Shown: piece after piece, positions 45,149 to 56,199 of the stretch
Layout: every line of letters begins with the position of its first letter
How positions within the stretch are numbered: the stretch's first letter is position 1
From: Hansfordia pulvinata
Lineage: Eukaryota > Ascomycota > Sordariomycetes > Xylariales
DNA length: 64,000 nt
Assembly (NCBI GenBank): GCA_006538405.1
Contig: BJKQ01000006.1
Coordinates: forward strand, 62,001-126,000
Direction of reading: 5' to 3'
The notes under the pieces: generated by a model
Database searches by the model: none
Seen by the model: only the letters and a program-made list of their open reading frames with translations
What the model was told of the DNA's origin: nothing
Made by a program: the position numbers and the translations under genes

Positions 45149-46432
45149 GGTGAGAAGTGTGAGGCTGATTAAGAATTTTGGAAAGGGACGCGGCAAAGGT
45201 TGAAGAAAGCGTCGAACAAAGGGTTGAAGAAGGACCAGCAGTGGTTGTAATTATTCCAGCCTGGAGTAGGAACAGAACTGGGCCACCTTCGCTTCATGAC
45301 ACCCAACAGCTTGAAACGAGGGTTATATAGGTGGTCGACTGACAACCCAGCAGTCCCCTGATGCTCGAACGCGATCCGCAGCCGTATATATCATCTATAG
45401 TGGAACGCGGTCATTTTGGCATCTTACATGGAAGCAATTTCCCACTGCAGCTGGTGATGACAGGGCCAGGCCTGAAGGAGAAGGGATGGGCTCCTATACG
45501 ATTGCCCGCCTCGCTTTCAGCTGCCAGGCAGCACTTGGCAGGGCATAGCATGCAGTGGAGGGAACTGGTTCCCGGCTCGTGGGTCGGCGCAGCACGCGGC
45601 GCTGACGCCCGCTCAGTCGTGGTCCAAAGATGCTCTTCTAAATCTTCAGTCGTAAGTGCACCTCAGTTCCTCTCGTCCTAACTGGATTCAGGGCCGCGAT
45701 CAGGCCTTCAAGAAGAGCTCCATATACGCAGGAGCAAACCGGCGAAAGCGACGCAACGGCCGTACCTGCGCCCAGGACAGCTTGTTCGACCGCGGTCACG
45801 GGCGAAGGAAACAGTGGGATGTGCGCAAGATGCCGAGACTTACAGGGGGCGCCTGCCAAACTCCCCAGCATACAATGCACTGCCCTGGCACCTCCCGCGG
45901 GGGTTCAGACCCAGGTACTATCGACATGAGGCCTGCTGCTTCATCCGTGCCCACGAGCCGGAGAATCCGCCCCCTCCCCCAACAAGACGGCGTCAACAAA
46001 GATAGACCCAGGCAAGAGTTAAGCATGCACGTCATTGTAAGCGACACGATAGTGTCCGGGACAGGTCGAGTCAAGGCGCGAGGAATCACCAACGAGGCGT
46101 GATACATGGTGTATTAGGTATAATGGCTGGGCGTATCATGGCAGCCATGAGCGGCAGTTAACCAGTATGGCTGGATGTCCCAAGTGGCCCTGCTCCAGCC
46201 CTGCGCAGACTTCGTGCCTTGATGGCTCCGTACTCGTGGGTTTTCCGTAGGGAGACACAAGACTGGGTCATCAACGTTGGAGGTTAATCACTTGGCGGCG
46301 TTGGGTACTACCAGATGCTGCACCTCTCCGCGTGGAATCGATGCTGTGACCTCTTTTCTTCACAGCTTTCACTCCATCAGAAGCGCGACTCTAATGCAAG
46401 GGAGGCCGTGCGGTTGCGCTTCCTCGCTCACC
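45149..46432. other. intergenic region
   Basis: 1.3 kb between two minus-strand genes. No gene, RNA or repeat recognised. Confidence 0.6.
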
Positions 46433-47804
46433 TTATTGAATTTTCTTGGCGGATGAAGTCCCAGCAGGCACGGTCACGCGGCGCAGCAGACGGGCGTACA
46501 TATCGACCGTGAGGACGATGGCTGCGAAAGGAATCAGCCGGAATCGTAGGTGTGAAGCGTTGGCGGGAAGGAAAAAATGGAAGCCGGCCAAAATAATGAC
46601 GCAGGCACATGCAGCAGAAGAAGAAAACAAAACGCCAAAAACATACAACACCGGGGATTCGCTGGTCGTCACCGACCCAACTACTAATCCGGCCCTATCT
46701 GGCTTATCTATGGGAGAGCGGACGGGATCCCGAGTTTTCCAGATGGTATGGTCGTATGTGAGAGACAGTACAATTATGGAGACTTATGTAGGGGCACACG
46801 GAGCGTACTCCCCCATCGGCGCTTTCTGGGCTGGCGCTGAGCCGCGGGTCGGTGCCCCTCGGGCTAAAGGCGAGATGGCAACGTGGGACTCTGCCGGTTG
46901 CCACGACAGGTCGCCAGTGGCCACGCGACGCGATCGGCGATCAAAGGGGGTAGGGAGACGGAGACAATGCGCAATGGATAGTAACTTACCGATGGCAAGG
47001 TAGCTGCCGTACAGACCAGCGAGCAAGACCAGTTTCTGAGCGGCAGTGACGATGGCGGCGTCCCAGAACCAGGCCTCGTACATGCAGGTGCCGGTAGTGA
47101 GGGCCGTCTGGAGGCCATAGACGAGGAGCAACAGCTCGGCAGGGCCGTCGAGAGCGCCGGCGGCCGGAGCGAGGCGCGTCACGGCCCACGCCGAGACGGG
47201 CAGGTGGAAGACGAGCTCGAAGAATGCGAAGAGCGGGAAGAAACTGGGGACGTCGGCGGGGGGCAGGGCGAAGAACTGATCGTTGTAGTTTGTGATGTAG
47301 AAGACGCGAAGGTCGTGGAGGAAGTGAAGTGGCGAGCCCTCGGGCACCCAGAGATGGGCGGGATAGAAGGGCACGAGGTCGATGCCTGCCGAGAGATGAG
47401 CATGGGTGGGTGCCGTTTGCAGGAGAGCCCCGGCAGGTGAAGTAGGGTAGGTAGGTAGGTAGGTAAGGTGTAGGCATGTGCCGGTCACGTCCAAGTGTCA
47501 CGGAGCAAGCTTTCCGATTCCCAAGACGCGTCGAGGCGGGACCGTGACCGTGGTGGCCGTGGGATCAGGCCGGGGGGCCGAGTTGGGCTTGAGTCTTGAC
47601 ACATAGGTGGCACGGCGGTGGCGGTGGAGAGGGCGAACCCCGACGCGGTGGGCGCACGTGGCGGCAGGGCGAGGTGGCACAGGGGCAGAGAGGTCAAGGG
47701 CACACGAGAGACAGAGAAGGGCGCGTACATAAGAGGATGGGGATGTGGAGGACAAAGTAGACGAGATAGACGCGGTCGAGCCACGACTGCAGGGTTGAGG
47801 CCAT
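46433..47804 (-). CDS. EXPERA-domain membrane protein (EBP/TMEM97-like)
   Basis: A four-pass ER-type membrane protein of the EXPERA family (PF05241: emopamil-binding sterol isomerase, sigma-2 receptor TMEM97, TM6SF). Exons 47804-47729, 47385-46990 and 46521-46433; total 186 aa. Exon 1 gives MASTLQSWLDRVYLVYFVLH, and the join yields HIPILLCIDLVPFYP, the typical first helix. FLHDLRVFYITNYNDQFF and FFELVFHLPVSAWAV follow. Exon 3 (ending in the basic tail SSAKKIQ) joins at AIAIVLTVDMYARLLRR to finish the last helix. Introns are 343 and 468 nt, long for this genome; intron 1 holds a (TAGG)n tract. Either sterol-related catalysis or lipid/sterol binding is possible; short length and motifs favour the TMEM97 side. 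Without splicing, exon 2 runs into unrelated sequence. Confidence 0.82.
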
Positions 47805-49068
47805 GGCGAAAGGGGGCGGCAGCTGATGGATGAGTGATCTTGCGTGGAGAAACTGAGGAGAGTGGCGGGATGAGTGAGGTCGGCGATGGGAGGCAAACAG
47901 GTCGACTAGAGGCTAGCGGGAGGGTCAAGATATGATCAGGTGACAATGAAGGCGAGGCAAGGTGAGATTCGATGAGGCGAGGTGAGGTGAAGATGCTGGC
48001 GATGTTGGTGATGCAGGACACGGCGATGGTGGCAGGCAGATGCAGTCGCGGTTTGCCGAGTGAGGTACCGTGCCTGCCCGTTTACGAGTACAGGTACACA
48101 GATCCAACCTATGTTCGGATGGAACTCGGGTCCAGTAGTACCTCATTACAACCTACTGTAGCTGAAGTGCGTGAGCGCCACTCTTCCAGCGCAGTGGGGT
48201 GGACCCGCCCGATTCTATCCCTGGAGGGCTTCAGTGCGATCTTGATATGGAAAAGGCACGCGTTAGCGGCACGTGGGGCTCCACGGGTCTCGCCTCGGCC
48301 GGCGCGCGCTTCCACTGGGTGACTGGGTTGGGCGACTTGAATCCTCACAGGAGCCATCCATGGTTCCCCTTGACCTTGACCTTCTATGTACTGCAACTGG
48401 GGACAGTGGCAGCGGCAGTGGCAGCGGCAGTGTCTTGAAGTAGGTCCCGGCAACAGCAGACCAAAGAGATGGAAATTGGTCTCGATCGAGGCTTCGAGTT
48501 CCAACCCCAGTCTCCTTAGACTTCCACTCAGTACCTACCTTACCTTAACCAACCCACCCCCTGGACCATCAGTGAGACCACAATAGACAGAGTCGAGCAG
48601 GACGCAACATCTCCCACGCCGATCATCATGGCCACCAGAAGATCGAATCTTCGCCTGCGTCCGCCTCACTGAACAAGTAGGCTTGCCGTAAGCGAGTGCA
48701 GGTTTTGTTCGGTATGCTTGTCCGACGGGCCCCAGCTCTCTCTCTGCGTGGCAACACCCGCCGCATCCACAACCCGCCTACCGTCTCGCCCCCCCCATCG
48801 TCATATTTCTCGGCGTCGTGGCCAAATCCCCTTTTTGGCTGGCCTTCTCCCGTCCCGCCCCGTCAGTCAGCTCGCCCCGGCTTCGAAGATCGCTGCCACC
48901 GACGTGACAAAATCGCCCTGGCCGCCCAACTGGGCGTCAAACTCCCCACACATCCAGCGCGGGCCTCGCGCTGGGCCCATCGCGACATGCCTGCCGCCGG
49001 CGTCTCGCTTCCGCCGACGAGGCCCGCCTACGTCCTCGTACACACTGACCCCCGCCGATCCGTGGCCA

Positions 49069-49157
<89 letters not shown>

Positions 49158-49392
49158 CCCCTCTCCCCGGAAAACCCGTGGCCAGTCCTGTCAAATTCCC
49201 TGCCCCCCGTCGCATACCTCAAAGTAGTGGACTCGAGCAGGGCCCTCGGTGCCAGGTCTCGGTTGGTATAACTACACAGCCCCGTCGTGCCAGAATGCAG
49301 GTGTGGTTGCACGTGTGCCATCTCCATCGCCCAAGCCTTGCCGCAACCAAGGTGCTCGAAACAGGACCATCAAACTCAAGCCCCTTGTCGCG
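47805..49392. other. divergent intergenic region with GT microsatellite
   Basis: 1.6 kb between the EXPERA gene and a small secreted protein gene. Contains TACGAGTA at 48083, a short GGCAGTGGCAGC repeat at 48405-48435 and the long GT repeat. No gene seen. Confidence 0.55.
49071..49153. repeat. (GT)41 microsatellite
   Basis: 83 bp of uninterrupted GT, 240 bp upstream of the small secreted protein ATG. It is potentially Z-DNA forming and hypervariable in length. Confidence 0.95.
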
Positions 49393-49743
49393 ATGAAGAT
49401 GAACATCCTCGCCCTGTCGGCAACCGCCGTTCTCTTCCTGCAAGCCTCCGCGGCCCCCGCCTCGGATAGCCAAGTGAGTCTTCCACGCCCCGTTGCACCC
49501 CCCCCCCCCCCCCCCCCCCTCTCATCAGCAGCCTCTCGTGGCTAATCCACCGCGCCCTGGTCAGATCATGCAGGCTCGGGCAAGGCTTCGTTCGCAAAGG
49601 TCCACGGCGCCTGCGCCGTGGTGTGCGCGAATGCCAAAAACCCGGAAAAATGCCAGGAGAAGTGCGAAGAGTCTCTTGCTGGTGCTGTCGTAGACCGGCT
49701 TGAGGAGAAGGCCAAAGACTTCTTCACGGGCTGGAGAGACTGA
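49393..49743 (+). CDS. small secreted protein, gene model uncertain
   Basis: Exon 1 49393-49473 encodes a signal peptide (MKMNILALSATAVLFLQASA) and ends at a strong GTGAGT donor. The intron holds a 22-bp poly-C tract. Exon 2, near 49565-49743, encodes a short mature domain with four cysteines in a CAVVC...CQEKC pattern, ending FFTGWRD. All AG acceptors in range put exon 2 one frame out relative to exon 1, so either one base is missing from exon 1 or splicing is unusual. The mature protein would be about 65 residues. Signal peptide, paired cysteines and size suggest a secreted peptide or effector; no family recognised. Confidence 0.45.
49498..49519. repeat. 22-bp poly-C tract in intron
   Basis: C22 run in the predicted intron of the small secreted protein gene. 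Confidence 0.9.
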
Positions 49744-50372
49744 TCCTGTCGCGCGCCGGAGACTCGAACCGCTTTGGCCTGAAGATCGACCGTGGGTTTC
49801 CAAGGCCCTTAACCATACGGTTGAAAAGGAAAGGGGCGCCAGACACGCGTGAAGCCGCGTTCGATTCACGGTAGCACCAGGGGGGTTGAAAGAACTGTAC
49901 ATACAATGGAGTTTCTTTCGAGAATTCGTTATTTATTGTCTCTAACCAGTAGATACCATGCACATCCCCATTTAGCCAGTTCAAAACACAATAGGACTCT
50001 CCATGACTTCGAGCCTGGCCAAACCCAGCCCATTGCTTTTGCCGTTTTTGGTTGTCATGGCTCATGAAACTCGTGAGACTGCATTCCGACTACCATCACA
50101 GCATGTTGGCGTGACCAGCGTGCCTGCTGGGCCGCTCCAGTTGAATACTTCACCGACATTGCATCTCCAAATCTTGAACCATTCCTACCTTGTTGGGCGC
50201 CTTGCCCGTGGTTGATACGAATATTGAGAAGTGACCACGGGCAGGTACAGCGGACGAAGGTCCCAAGTCCTCCACGCTGCTGGGGGGGGGGGGGGGGGGG
50301 GATCTTCTTCGAACGCACTCCCAAGGGAGGGTTCTCTCATATCCCGTCCACCGCCGCCCCGGCCGCAGCAGC
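49744..50372. other. convergent intergenic region
   Basis: 600 bp between convergent genes. Contains a 20-bp poly-G tract (50282-50301) and two tRNA-B-box-like sequences (about 49760 and 49860) that do not fold into a full tRNA. Confidence 0.5.
50282..50301. repeat. 20-bp poly-G tract
   Basis: G20 run 71 bp past the stop of the PLP-enzyme gene. Confidence 0.9.
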
Positions 50373-51872
50373 TCACCTGCCGACGTGCTCGCCCCTCCTG
50401 ACCCGCTCGCACAGGGCCCGCAGCACCTCGGCGGCCCGGACAAAGTCGGCCTCCTCGACGTACACCATGCCGCTGACGCGCCACCACCACGCCCCGCGGT
50501 ACAGCAGCGTCATGATGTACACCCCGCTCTCCTCCACGCCCCGGGCGCGCACCCACTCCGACACGGAGGCCGGCGACTCGAGCAGCGCCGGCGAGGGGAG
50601 CGGCAGCCGGACGTTGGCGAAGTTGCAGGCCCGCAGCGACGACCCCGCGCAGTCCATGACCTCGGTGCCCAGCGCCGCCGCCGCCGCGTCGCCCCCGCGC
50701 CGCGCCACCCCGGCCGAGTACGCCCGGATCGCGGCCTCGCCGCCGCAGACCGACTGGCGGAAGTCGAGGGCGGCTGTGGGTGTCTTTGGGTTAGCTTTTT
50801 CCGGGCACGGAGTGCGTCAACCTGGATCGAGGCTTTCCGAGGTGGGTGTGTGCGAACTCAACTCACCTTCAACGCAGAGGAAATTGGTCATGTCGGTGCA
50901 CGCTGCGTCACACTCGGTCAGCGAGACATGAACAGTGGATGCATGCCCCCCCCCCGCAATCGGCAAGGGGAACCGGGGAGAGGATAAAGGGGGCGGTTGA
51001 GAATCACAGGACGCACCGATAAAGTTGAACATCTGCACAAACGCCTTGCCCGGGTCGGCGGCGCGCTCCTCCTCGGCCGGCAGCGAGCCCCAGCCGGTCG
51101 GCAGCGCGGAGCGGATCCGGCGGCGGTTGCGCGCGGCGACGTACAGGGCGGCGCAGCCGCGGGGCACGAAGAGCCACTTGTGCAGGTTGGTGACGAGGAA
51201 GTCGGGCGCGAGCGCGGCCAGGTCGAGGTCGACGTGCCCGGCGCCGTGCGCGCCGTCGACCAGCACCAGGGCGCCCTCGGCCTGCAGCAGGGGCACGAGG
51301 CGCTCAAAGGGCATGCGGTAGCCCGGCATGCTGACCACTAGGTCGACCACGGCGAGCCGCAGGCGCTTGCCCGGCTGGGCGCGGACCTCGCGGGCCGCGC
51401 CGACCACCGCGCCGACCACCGCCTCGTCGCTCGCCGGCAGGTCGAGGCCCACGGTGCGCACCTCGACGCCCGGGTGCTCGGCGGCCACGCGGCGCAGCTG
51501 CAGGCCGACGGCGCCGTAGACGACCTCGTAGCACAGGATCACGTCGCCGGCCTGCCAGTCGATGTTGCGCAGCACCGTGTCGACGCCCGTCGTCGCGTTC
51601 GGCACCAGCACCAGCTCGTTCGCCGACCCGCAGCGCAGCAGCGACGCGGCCAGCTCGCGCTGCCGGGCGAGCCGCGGCGCCAGCGACAGCGCGATGAACG
51701 GGTCCGGCGCCGACTCGACCTCGTCCCGCAGCGCCTGGTGCGCCGCCCGCACGGGCACCGGCGTCGCTCCGTAGCTGCCGTGGTTGATCGGCGTGTAGCC
51801 CGGCGCGAAGCCGAAGTGCGCGCGCCGCATCTCGTGCCCAAAGGCCACCTGCGGGGTCGTCGTCTCGGTCAT
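50373..51872 (-). CDS. PLP-dependent class V aminotransferase-fold enzyme (Egt2/isopenicillin-N-epimerase-like)
   Basis: Exons 51872-51017, 50902-50867 and 50773-50373; 430 aa. Both introns join in phase 1 (NFI-A, CVE-A). The protein starts near the core fold with APGYTPINHGSYGATP and has NATTGVDTVLRNIDW, RLAVVDLVVSMPGYRMPFE, the PLP-contact segment VDGAHGAGHVDLD and the Schiff-base lysine in TNLHKWLFVPRG (about 232). A C-terminal domain follows with LYRGAWWWRVSGMVYV. The order and wording match the fungal Egt2/isopenicillin N epimerase-like family. Known Egt2 is the C-S lyase that releases ergothioneine from hercynylcysteine sulfoxide, but the family has several uncharacterised paralogues and no Egt1 is in the window, so the substrate is open. 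Probably cytosolic. No frame damage. Confidence 0.85.
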
Positions 51873-52888
51873 GGCGGCGGGGCGGGTGCTGGGGAGAGAG
51901 AGGGCGCGAAATTGTGGTGTGGTCTCGAGTGCGACCGTTTAGAAGGGGCAGCACGGCTATAGAAGAGGCGGCACGGCCTTTCGATTTGCTGGAGATCGGG
52001 TGGTATGCAGCTTCCAAACTCACGTACCTTACGGACCGCCTGGTACGCATCCCGGTATTTATGGCGGCCTGCCCCCGCAGCGGTCCGTCTTCGGCCCCGC
52101 TCTCGGCCGACTCAGATATCACGATGTGTCACGCGCATCCGATAGCAGCCTTTCCCGCTCAAAGCCTTCCTGCTTTGGGAGGTGTAAGGAATCTGCTCCA
52201 TCGACCTGTACCGCATTTCAACACCATATGTTGGGCCTCGCTCTATTGCATCCTTCTTCGTCGACCTTCGTGGTGGGGGCTTGTCTGATAAGCGCAGAGC
52301 CTCGCATGGGGTTTCCGTTAGGCCCCGAATGGCAAAGCCGTTCGATACGAGAAGGCGAGGCGCAGCACGGACCGGCCGGCCCTTCCAACTACGGTTTAAA
52401 GCTGAGATGCAACGGGTTTTCCGCGCCCATTCAATCCGGGCCCAACGAGACCCCTGTAGTGGCTGAGTACAGGCCAGGCTCTCGCCGCCATTTGACGAGG
52501 TGTGGGATATTTGCTATCAACCGGAACTGGTCCCGGCAACAAGCCTGAGACGTGATGTTGAGATCAGGCCCCCTCACACTCCACAAGCTCAACATCATCT
52601 GGCCACGACATGACGTCTACAACGAGCGTCGCGGCCGCCGCTGGCAATTTGCGGGATGCATCGATTGCACCATTGAGGTTTCGGTGGCCAAGCTCAGTGG
52701 CGCGACCTCCTCGCTCAAGTCTTCGACCCTATCCATCTCCGCGTTAAGGCTATGCTGCGATCGCTCCCCTTCGGCTTCAATATCTTGTGTGGACTGATGA
52801 CGGAGCGCAGTCGGTCAACGGAAAGAATCAGCCCCCTCTTGAACACTCGAGTTGGCAATGAACAGGACCGACACGAGCCCCGTCTACT
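51873..52888. other. intergenic region
   Basis: 1 kb holding the promoter of the PLP-enzyme gene and the 3' flank of the CHIP gene. No gene seen. Confidence 0.6.
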
Positions 52889-53984
52889 TCACCAATCAGC
52901 AGCCCAACCATTTATTTCCAGGTATTCATTGCAGGCTTCTTTCAATGCCAGATTTGGGCGAAGCTCGTCGGCGCGCAGAGGCTCGCGCGTAAGCGGATCT
53001 GACTCGTGCCTGCGGAGATGCTCCATAATGGACGCTCTTTCATAAGACTTGCCCGTCTTCGTCTGTGGAGGGTGTCGGTGTCAGATACAGTCCGCATCTT
53101 GAAATGGGTAACACACTTCACTTACCATGACGGGATCTACCATGACACCAAAGCTAATGTCGTCAATGGCCCACTCGGGAGGCGAGCGCTTCTTCTCCGG
53201 CTCTGGACGTGCAATCTCAAAAGTGGTCTTGAGCAAGTTGATGCGCTCTTGGTATTCAGACCGGATTTCGTCTTGCTCAATGGTCGACTCGGATGAAACC
53301 AGCATCTGATCCATGTCGCGCTCGAGCAATTCGACCACGTCCCGTTCCAATCGGCGGCTCTCTCGTACGCGCTTCTCCTCGAGCTTGTCCCAGCGCTCCT
53401 TTTTGCAGTGGAGGACCTGCGCGGTGACGGCCGCAAGAGACTTGTCATTCGTCTGGGCGCAGAGATGGTGGGCAGTGTATGCATGGGTGAGAGCAGCCTC
53501 ATAGTCCTTCAGGTGCAACTGTGCCTGGGACAAGATGAAATTGGCCTTCATGTTTTGACTTGAGATGTGCAAGCAGGCTTGGCAGTCGGCTATGGCCGAG
53601 TCCCAGAGCTCGAGACGCATGCGAGCCATGGCTCTATTCGTGAAAAGAGCCGCATTGGTGTTGTCGGCAATGATTCTTGTTTTCGTTAGCTTGCAAGTTC
53701 GTACATTCAGCCACTGATGATTTGATGAGTTGGCTGTCGTGGCGTTGTCTTGGGTCGTGGTTCCGTTCTTGCATTCAATGTGAAGCAAGTCGACCAGGGA
53801 TACACAGCTGATACACAGGGTAGAGCCGAAGAGCGAGCGCTAAACACAGGCATTCCCTAGGAAAAGACGCGACCGAAACTCACGCTTTGGAATATAGACT
53901 TTCGGCACCAATGTAGTCACCTTGCGTAAAGTGCTTGTTGCCCTCGGCCTTGTACTGGGCAGCCCTGCCCTCGTCGCGAGCCAT
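52889..53984 (-). CDS. CHIP-type E3 ubiquitin ligase (TPR plus U-box)
   Basis: Chaperone-linked ubiquitin ligase like animal/plant CHIP (STUB1): TPRs bind the Hsp70/Hsp90 C-terminus and the U-box recruits an E2. Exons 53984-53884, 53675-53126 and 53062-52889; 274 aa, close to human CHIP (303). Joins give YSKAIIADNTNAALFTNRA and DPVMTKTGKSYERASI. TPR repeats span about 5-110 (AAQYKAEGNKHFTQGDYIGAES, ALFTNRAMARMRL, KANFILSQAQLHLKDYEAAL). A charged helical linker follows (KKERWDKLEEKRVRESRR), then the U-box at about 195-265 (SFGVMVDPVM, SYERASIMEHLRRH, DPLTREPL, LRPNLALKEACNEYL). Intron 1 is 208 nt, intron 2 63 nt. CHIP is rarer in fungi than in animals; yeast lacks it. All frames intact. Confidence 0.9.
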
Positions 53985-55497
53985 GTCTACCGATGCTGGG
54001 GTTGCGGAATATAGATGCCCTTGACTGATGCAAATGGGTTGGTTCTAGGGTTAGGCAAGCATCAAGGTGCGCATGTATGCAATGCTAGATGCAAACGAGG
54101 AGGTAAGGTGGCAAGCAACGGGCAAGATGATGAGCGCGGGCCTGTTTGCAGCATCGGACACCAGGGAACTCGGCTGGGGTCGAGCGGCCGCGCGCAATGT
54201 GGACAGAAAGTCGAGTGGGCGAAAACACACTTGATAGGGATAAGTATATACACAGATGTGACTTGAGAAGGCCAGCCGTTCAAGCGAGGGAAAGGGAATG
54301 CGCGAATGTCATGTGGGTGAAGTTGGAGATGAAGTGCGGTAGAGCAGAGCTCAGCACGTGGTGGCACAGGGCGGAATGCCGGCACAGGCGGAGCTGCGCG
54401 AGGCTTCCTTGGCTGGGTGAATCTACTGGGAAAGTGCGTACGAGGGGTAAGTTTGTTGTACCCCTGGGTGGACTTCTAATAGAGTGGTACTCCGCTCAGG
54501 CGTTCATCAGCTGCACGCCAGTGAATCTAATTACATAGGCTCATCTCAGCATTTTGGCCTCAGCAAACGAGACTGGGACACGACTATATGAAGTGCTTCA
54601 ATACGTGTCACTTCTCACATAATATAACCGCAAGTCTCTAGAAAGGAGCCTCGTACGCTTCGTGCCATTAGCTCACAGGCCATCTAGCTGTAGTTTCCGA
54701 CACCGAGACAAGTAGCAAGACCATATTCAGGAGCTTCAACTCGGAAGCTGGACCACATCCTGCAGCGAACTATTTGGAACTCTTACATACCTAATGTACG
54801 CTCCACTATGCTACCTGTCGTGTGAAATGGTGGTTCGTTGGCTCTCGGCACAGTGAGCCCCAACCTCAGCGACGAGGTAGATTGGAAGCTTCGAGAACCA
54901 AAGCACCCGAGCCAGCGCATGCTCGCATTACCAAGCATCCCTGTGTTCGAACGCAGCAGGATGCCTACCACCACTTGTATAACATGTTACTTGTTCTCGA
55001 TTCACTCGTGTGTCGCGACGCAGCAAGTGCCTGTACAGAGTAAGTGTTGTGTCCACGGAGGATGACCATTTTGATGTATGGATGCGATGTGGAGTGCTGG
55101 TGAGAGCCTCGTTTTATGGCTGCTTCAGCGAACCCCGAGCCCTGTGGCTGCGTCAAATATGGGTACGGTACCGAACCAAATCCATGGACAGGAGATCTCA
55201 ATGATTGTGGGGTACCTAAGATACTCGTAAGTCGCCGCCCAGCTGCGGACATCTGCGGTTAGAGATTCAAGTACAGGGACATGCGCTCAACGGCTGTCGC
55301 ACATGGCTTTTGTGGTAGATTCGAGGTACACGTACAGCTACCTACAGCTACACCTGCAGGGAATGGGTGCTGCAACGACCTCACCACAAAGTGGAGACTC
55401 GACCAAGCTGGCGAAAGCCGTCGCAGCACAACCTCAACCCTCAGTGAGCTTTGGCCTGATTCCCAACAGCAAACCTACACCGGTCGACTGCGCCGTC
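53985..55497. other. divergent intergenic region
   Basis: 1.5 kb between the CHIP and cyclic phosphodiesterase genes; TACTCGTA at 55222. The plus frame of the next gene is open upstream to an ATG at 55303, but that part lacks family similarity. Confidence 0.6.
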
Positions 55498-56199
55498 ATG
55501 CCCGGATCATCGCTCTGGCTGGTGCCGCCGCCCGACCACCCCCTTCATGATATCCTCACCAATCTCATCTCCGAGACCCTGCCGAACACCTTTCCGCAGC
55601 TTGCAGGCCCTCTCTTCTCCCCCCACTTGACCCTGACCTCCCAGATAGACCCTGCGGTGTACGGAGACGACCCTCAAAGCTGGCTCGACTCTGTTCCCTG
55701 GCCCGCTGCTAACGAAGTCAACGTCCGCTTCCACGCTGGTTATGGCTCGGTCGCCACCCAGGACTTCTTCTTCCGACGATGCTACGCAAAGGTTGGCTTT
55801 GACGGCGTTAGGCAGGTCGCCGGCCTCGCCCGGGCTCGCGGGGTGAACGGCGAAGCCACCATCGGCAACAAGACGGAACAATGGTTCGACGACTGGAATC
55901 GCGCCTTTGGTCCCCACGTCAGTCTGGTCTAGTAGGTGCTCTCCACGCCATCGCCAAGCAATCAGCCCCTCCTTTCCAGTTGTTAATCGATCGGTCACAC
56001 TAGCTCCGGCACGCCTATCGACACCCAGACCCAAGAAAGAATCTCCCAGGTCGCCCAAGACTCGGGGATTTTCCTCGGTGGTGAGGGGCAAGTTCCTGAA
56101 GGGCTCTACAGCGGGTGGGATGGTGGTGTGGTCTGGCTCGTCCCAACCGACAGGCCCGTGGACGAGTGGAAGCCCATTGCAACTAAGACTCTGGTCTGA
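55498..56199 (+). CDS. 2',3'-cyclic-nucleotide 3'-phosphodiesterase, CPD1-like 2H phosphoesterase
   Basis: Hydrolyses ADP-ribose 1'',2''-cyclic phosphate and nucleoside 2',3'-cyclic phosphates made during tRNA splicing (CPDase family PF07823, yeast Cpd1). Exons 55498-55931 and 56004-56199 with a 72-nt intron (TA|GTAGGT...ACTAG|C), 209 aa. Without splicing the frame ends just after the second motif. The two H-x-T/S motifs of the 2H fold are FSPHLTLTS and FGPHVSLVY (the Tyr is completed across the intron). MPGSSLWLVPPP is the usual family start, so this ATG is preferred over the in-frame ATG at 55303, which would add 65 unconserved residues. The C-terminus YSGWDGGVVWLVPTD and DEWKPIAT fits the family. 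Cytosolic. Confidence 0.88.

Noticed and set aside
49758..49880. tRNA-like sequences (GGTTCGAGTC on minus, GTTCGATTC on plus, TGGTTAAGG on minus)
   Set aside because: Box-A-like and box-B-like words occur, but T-stem pairing fails and acceptor and D stems cannot be formed at the right spacing; at best a decayed tRNA.
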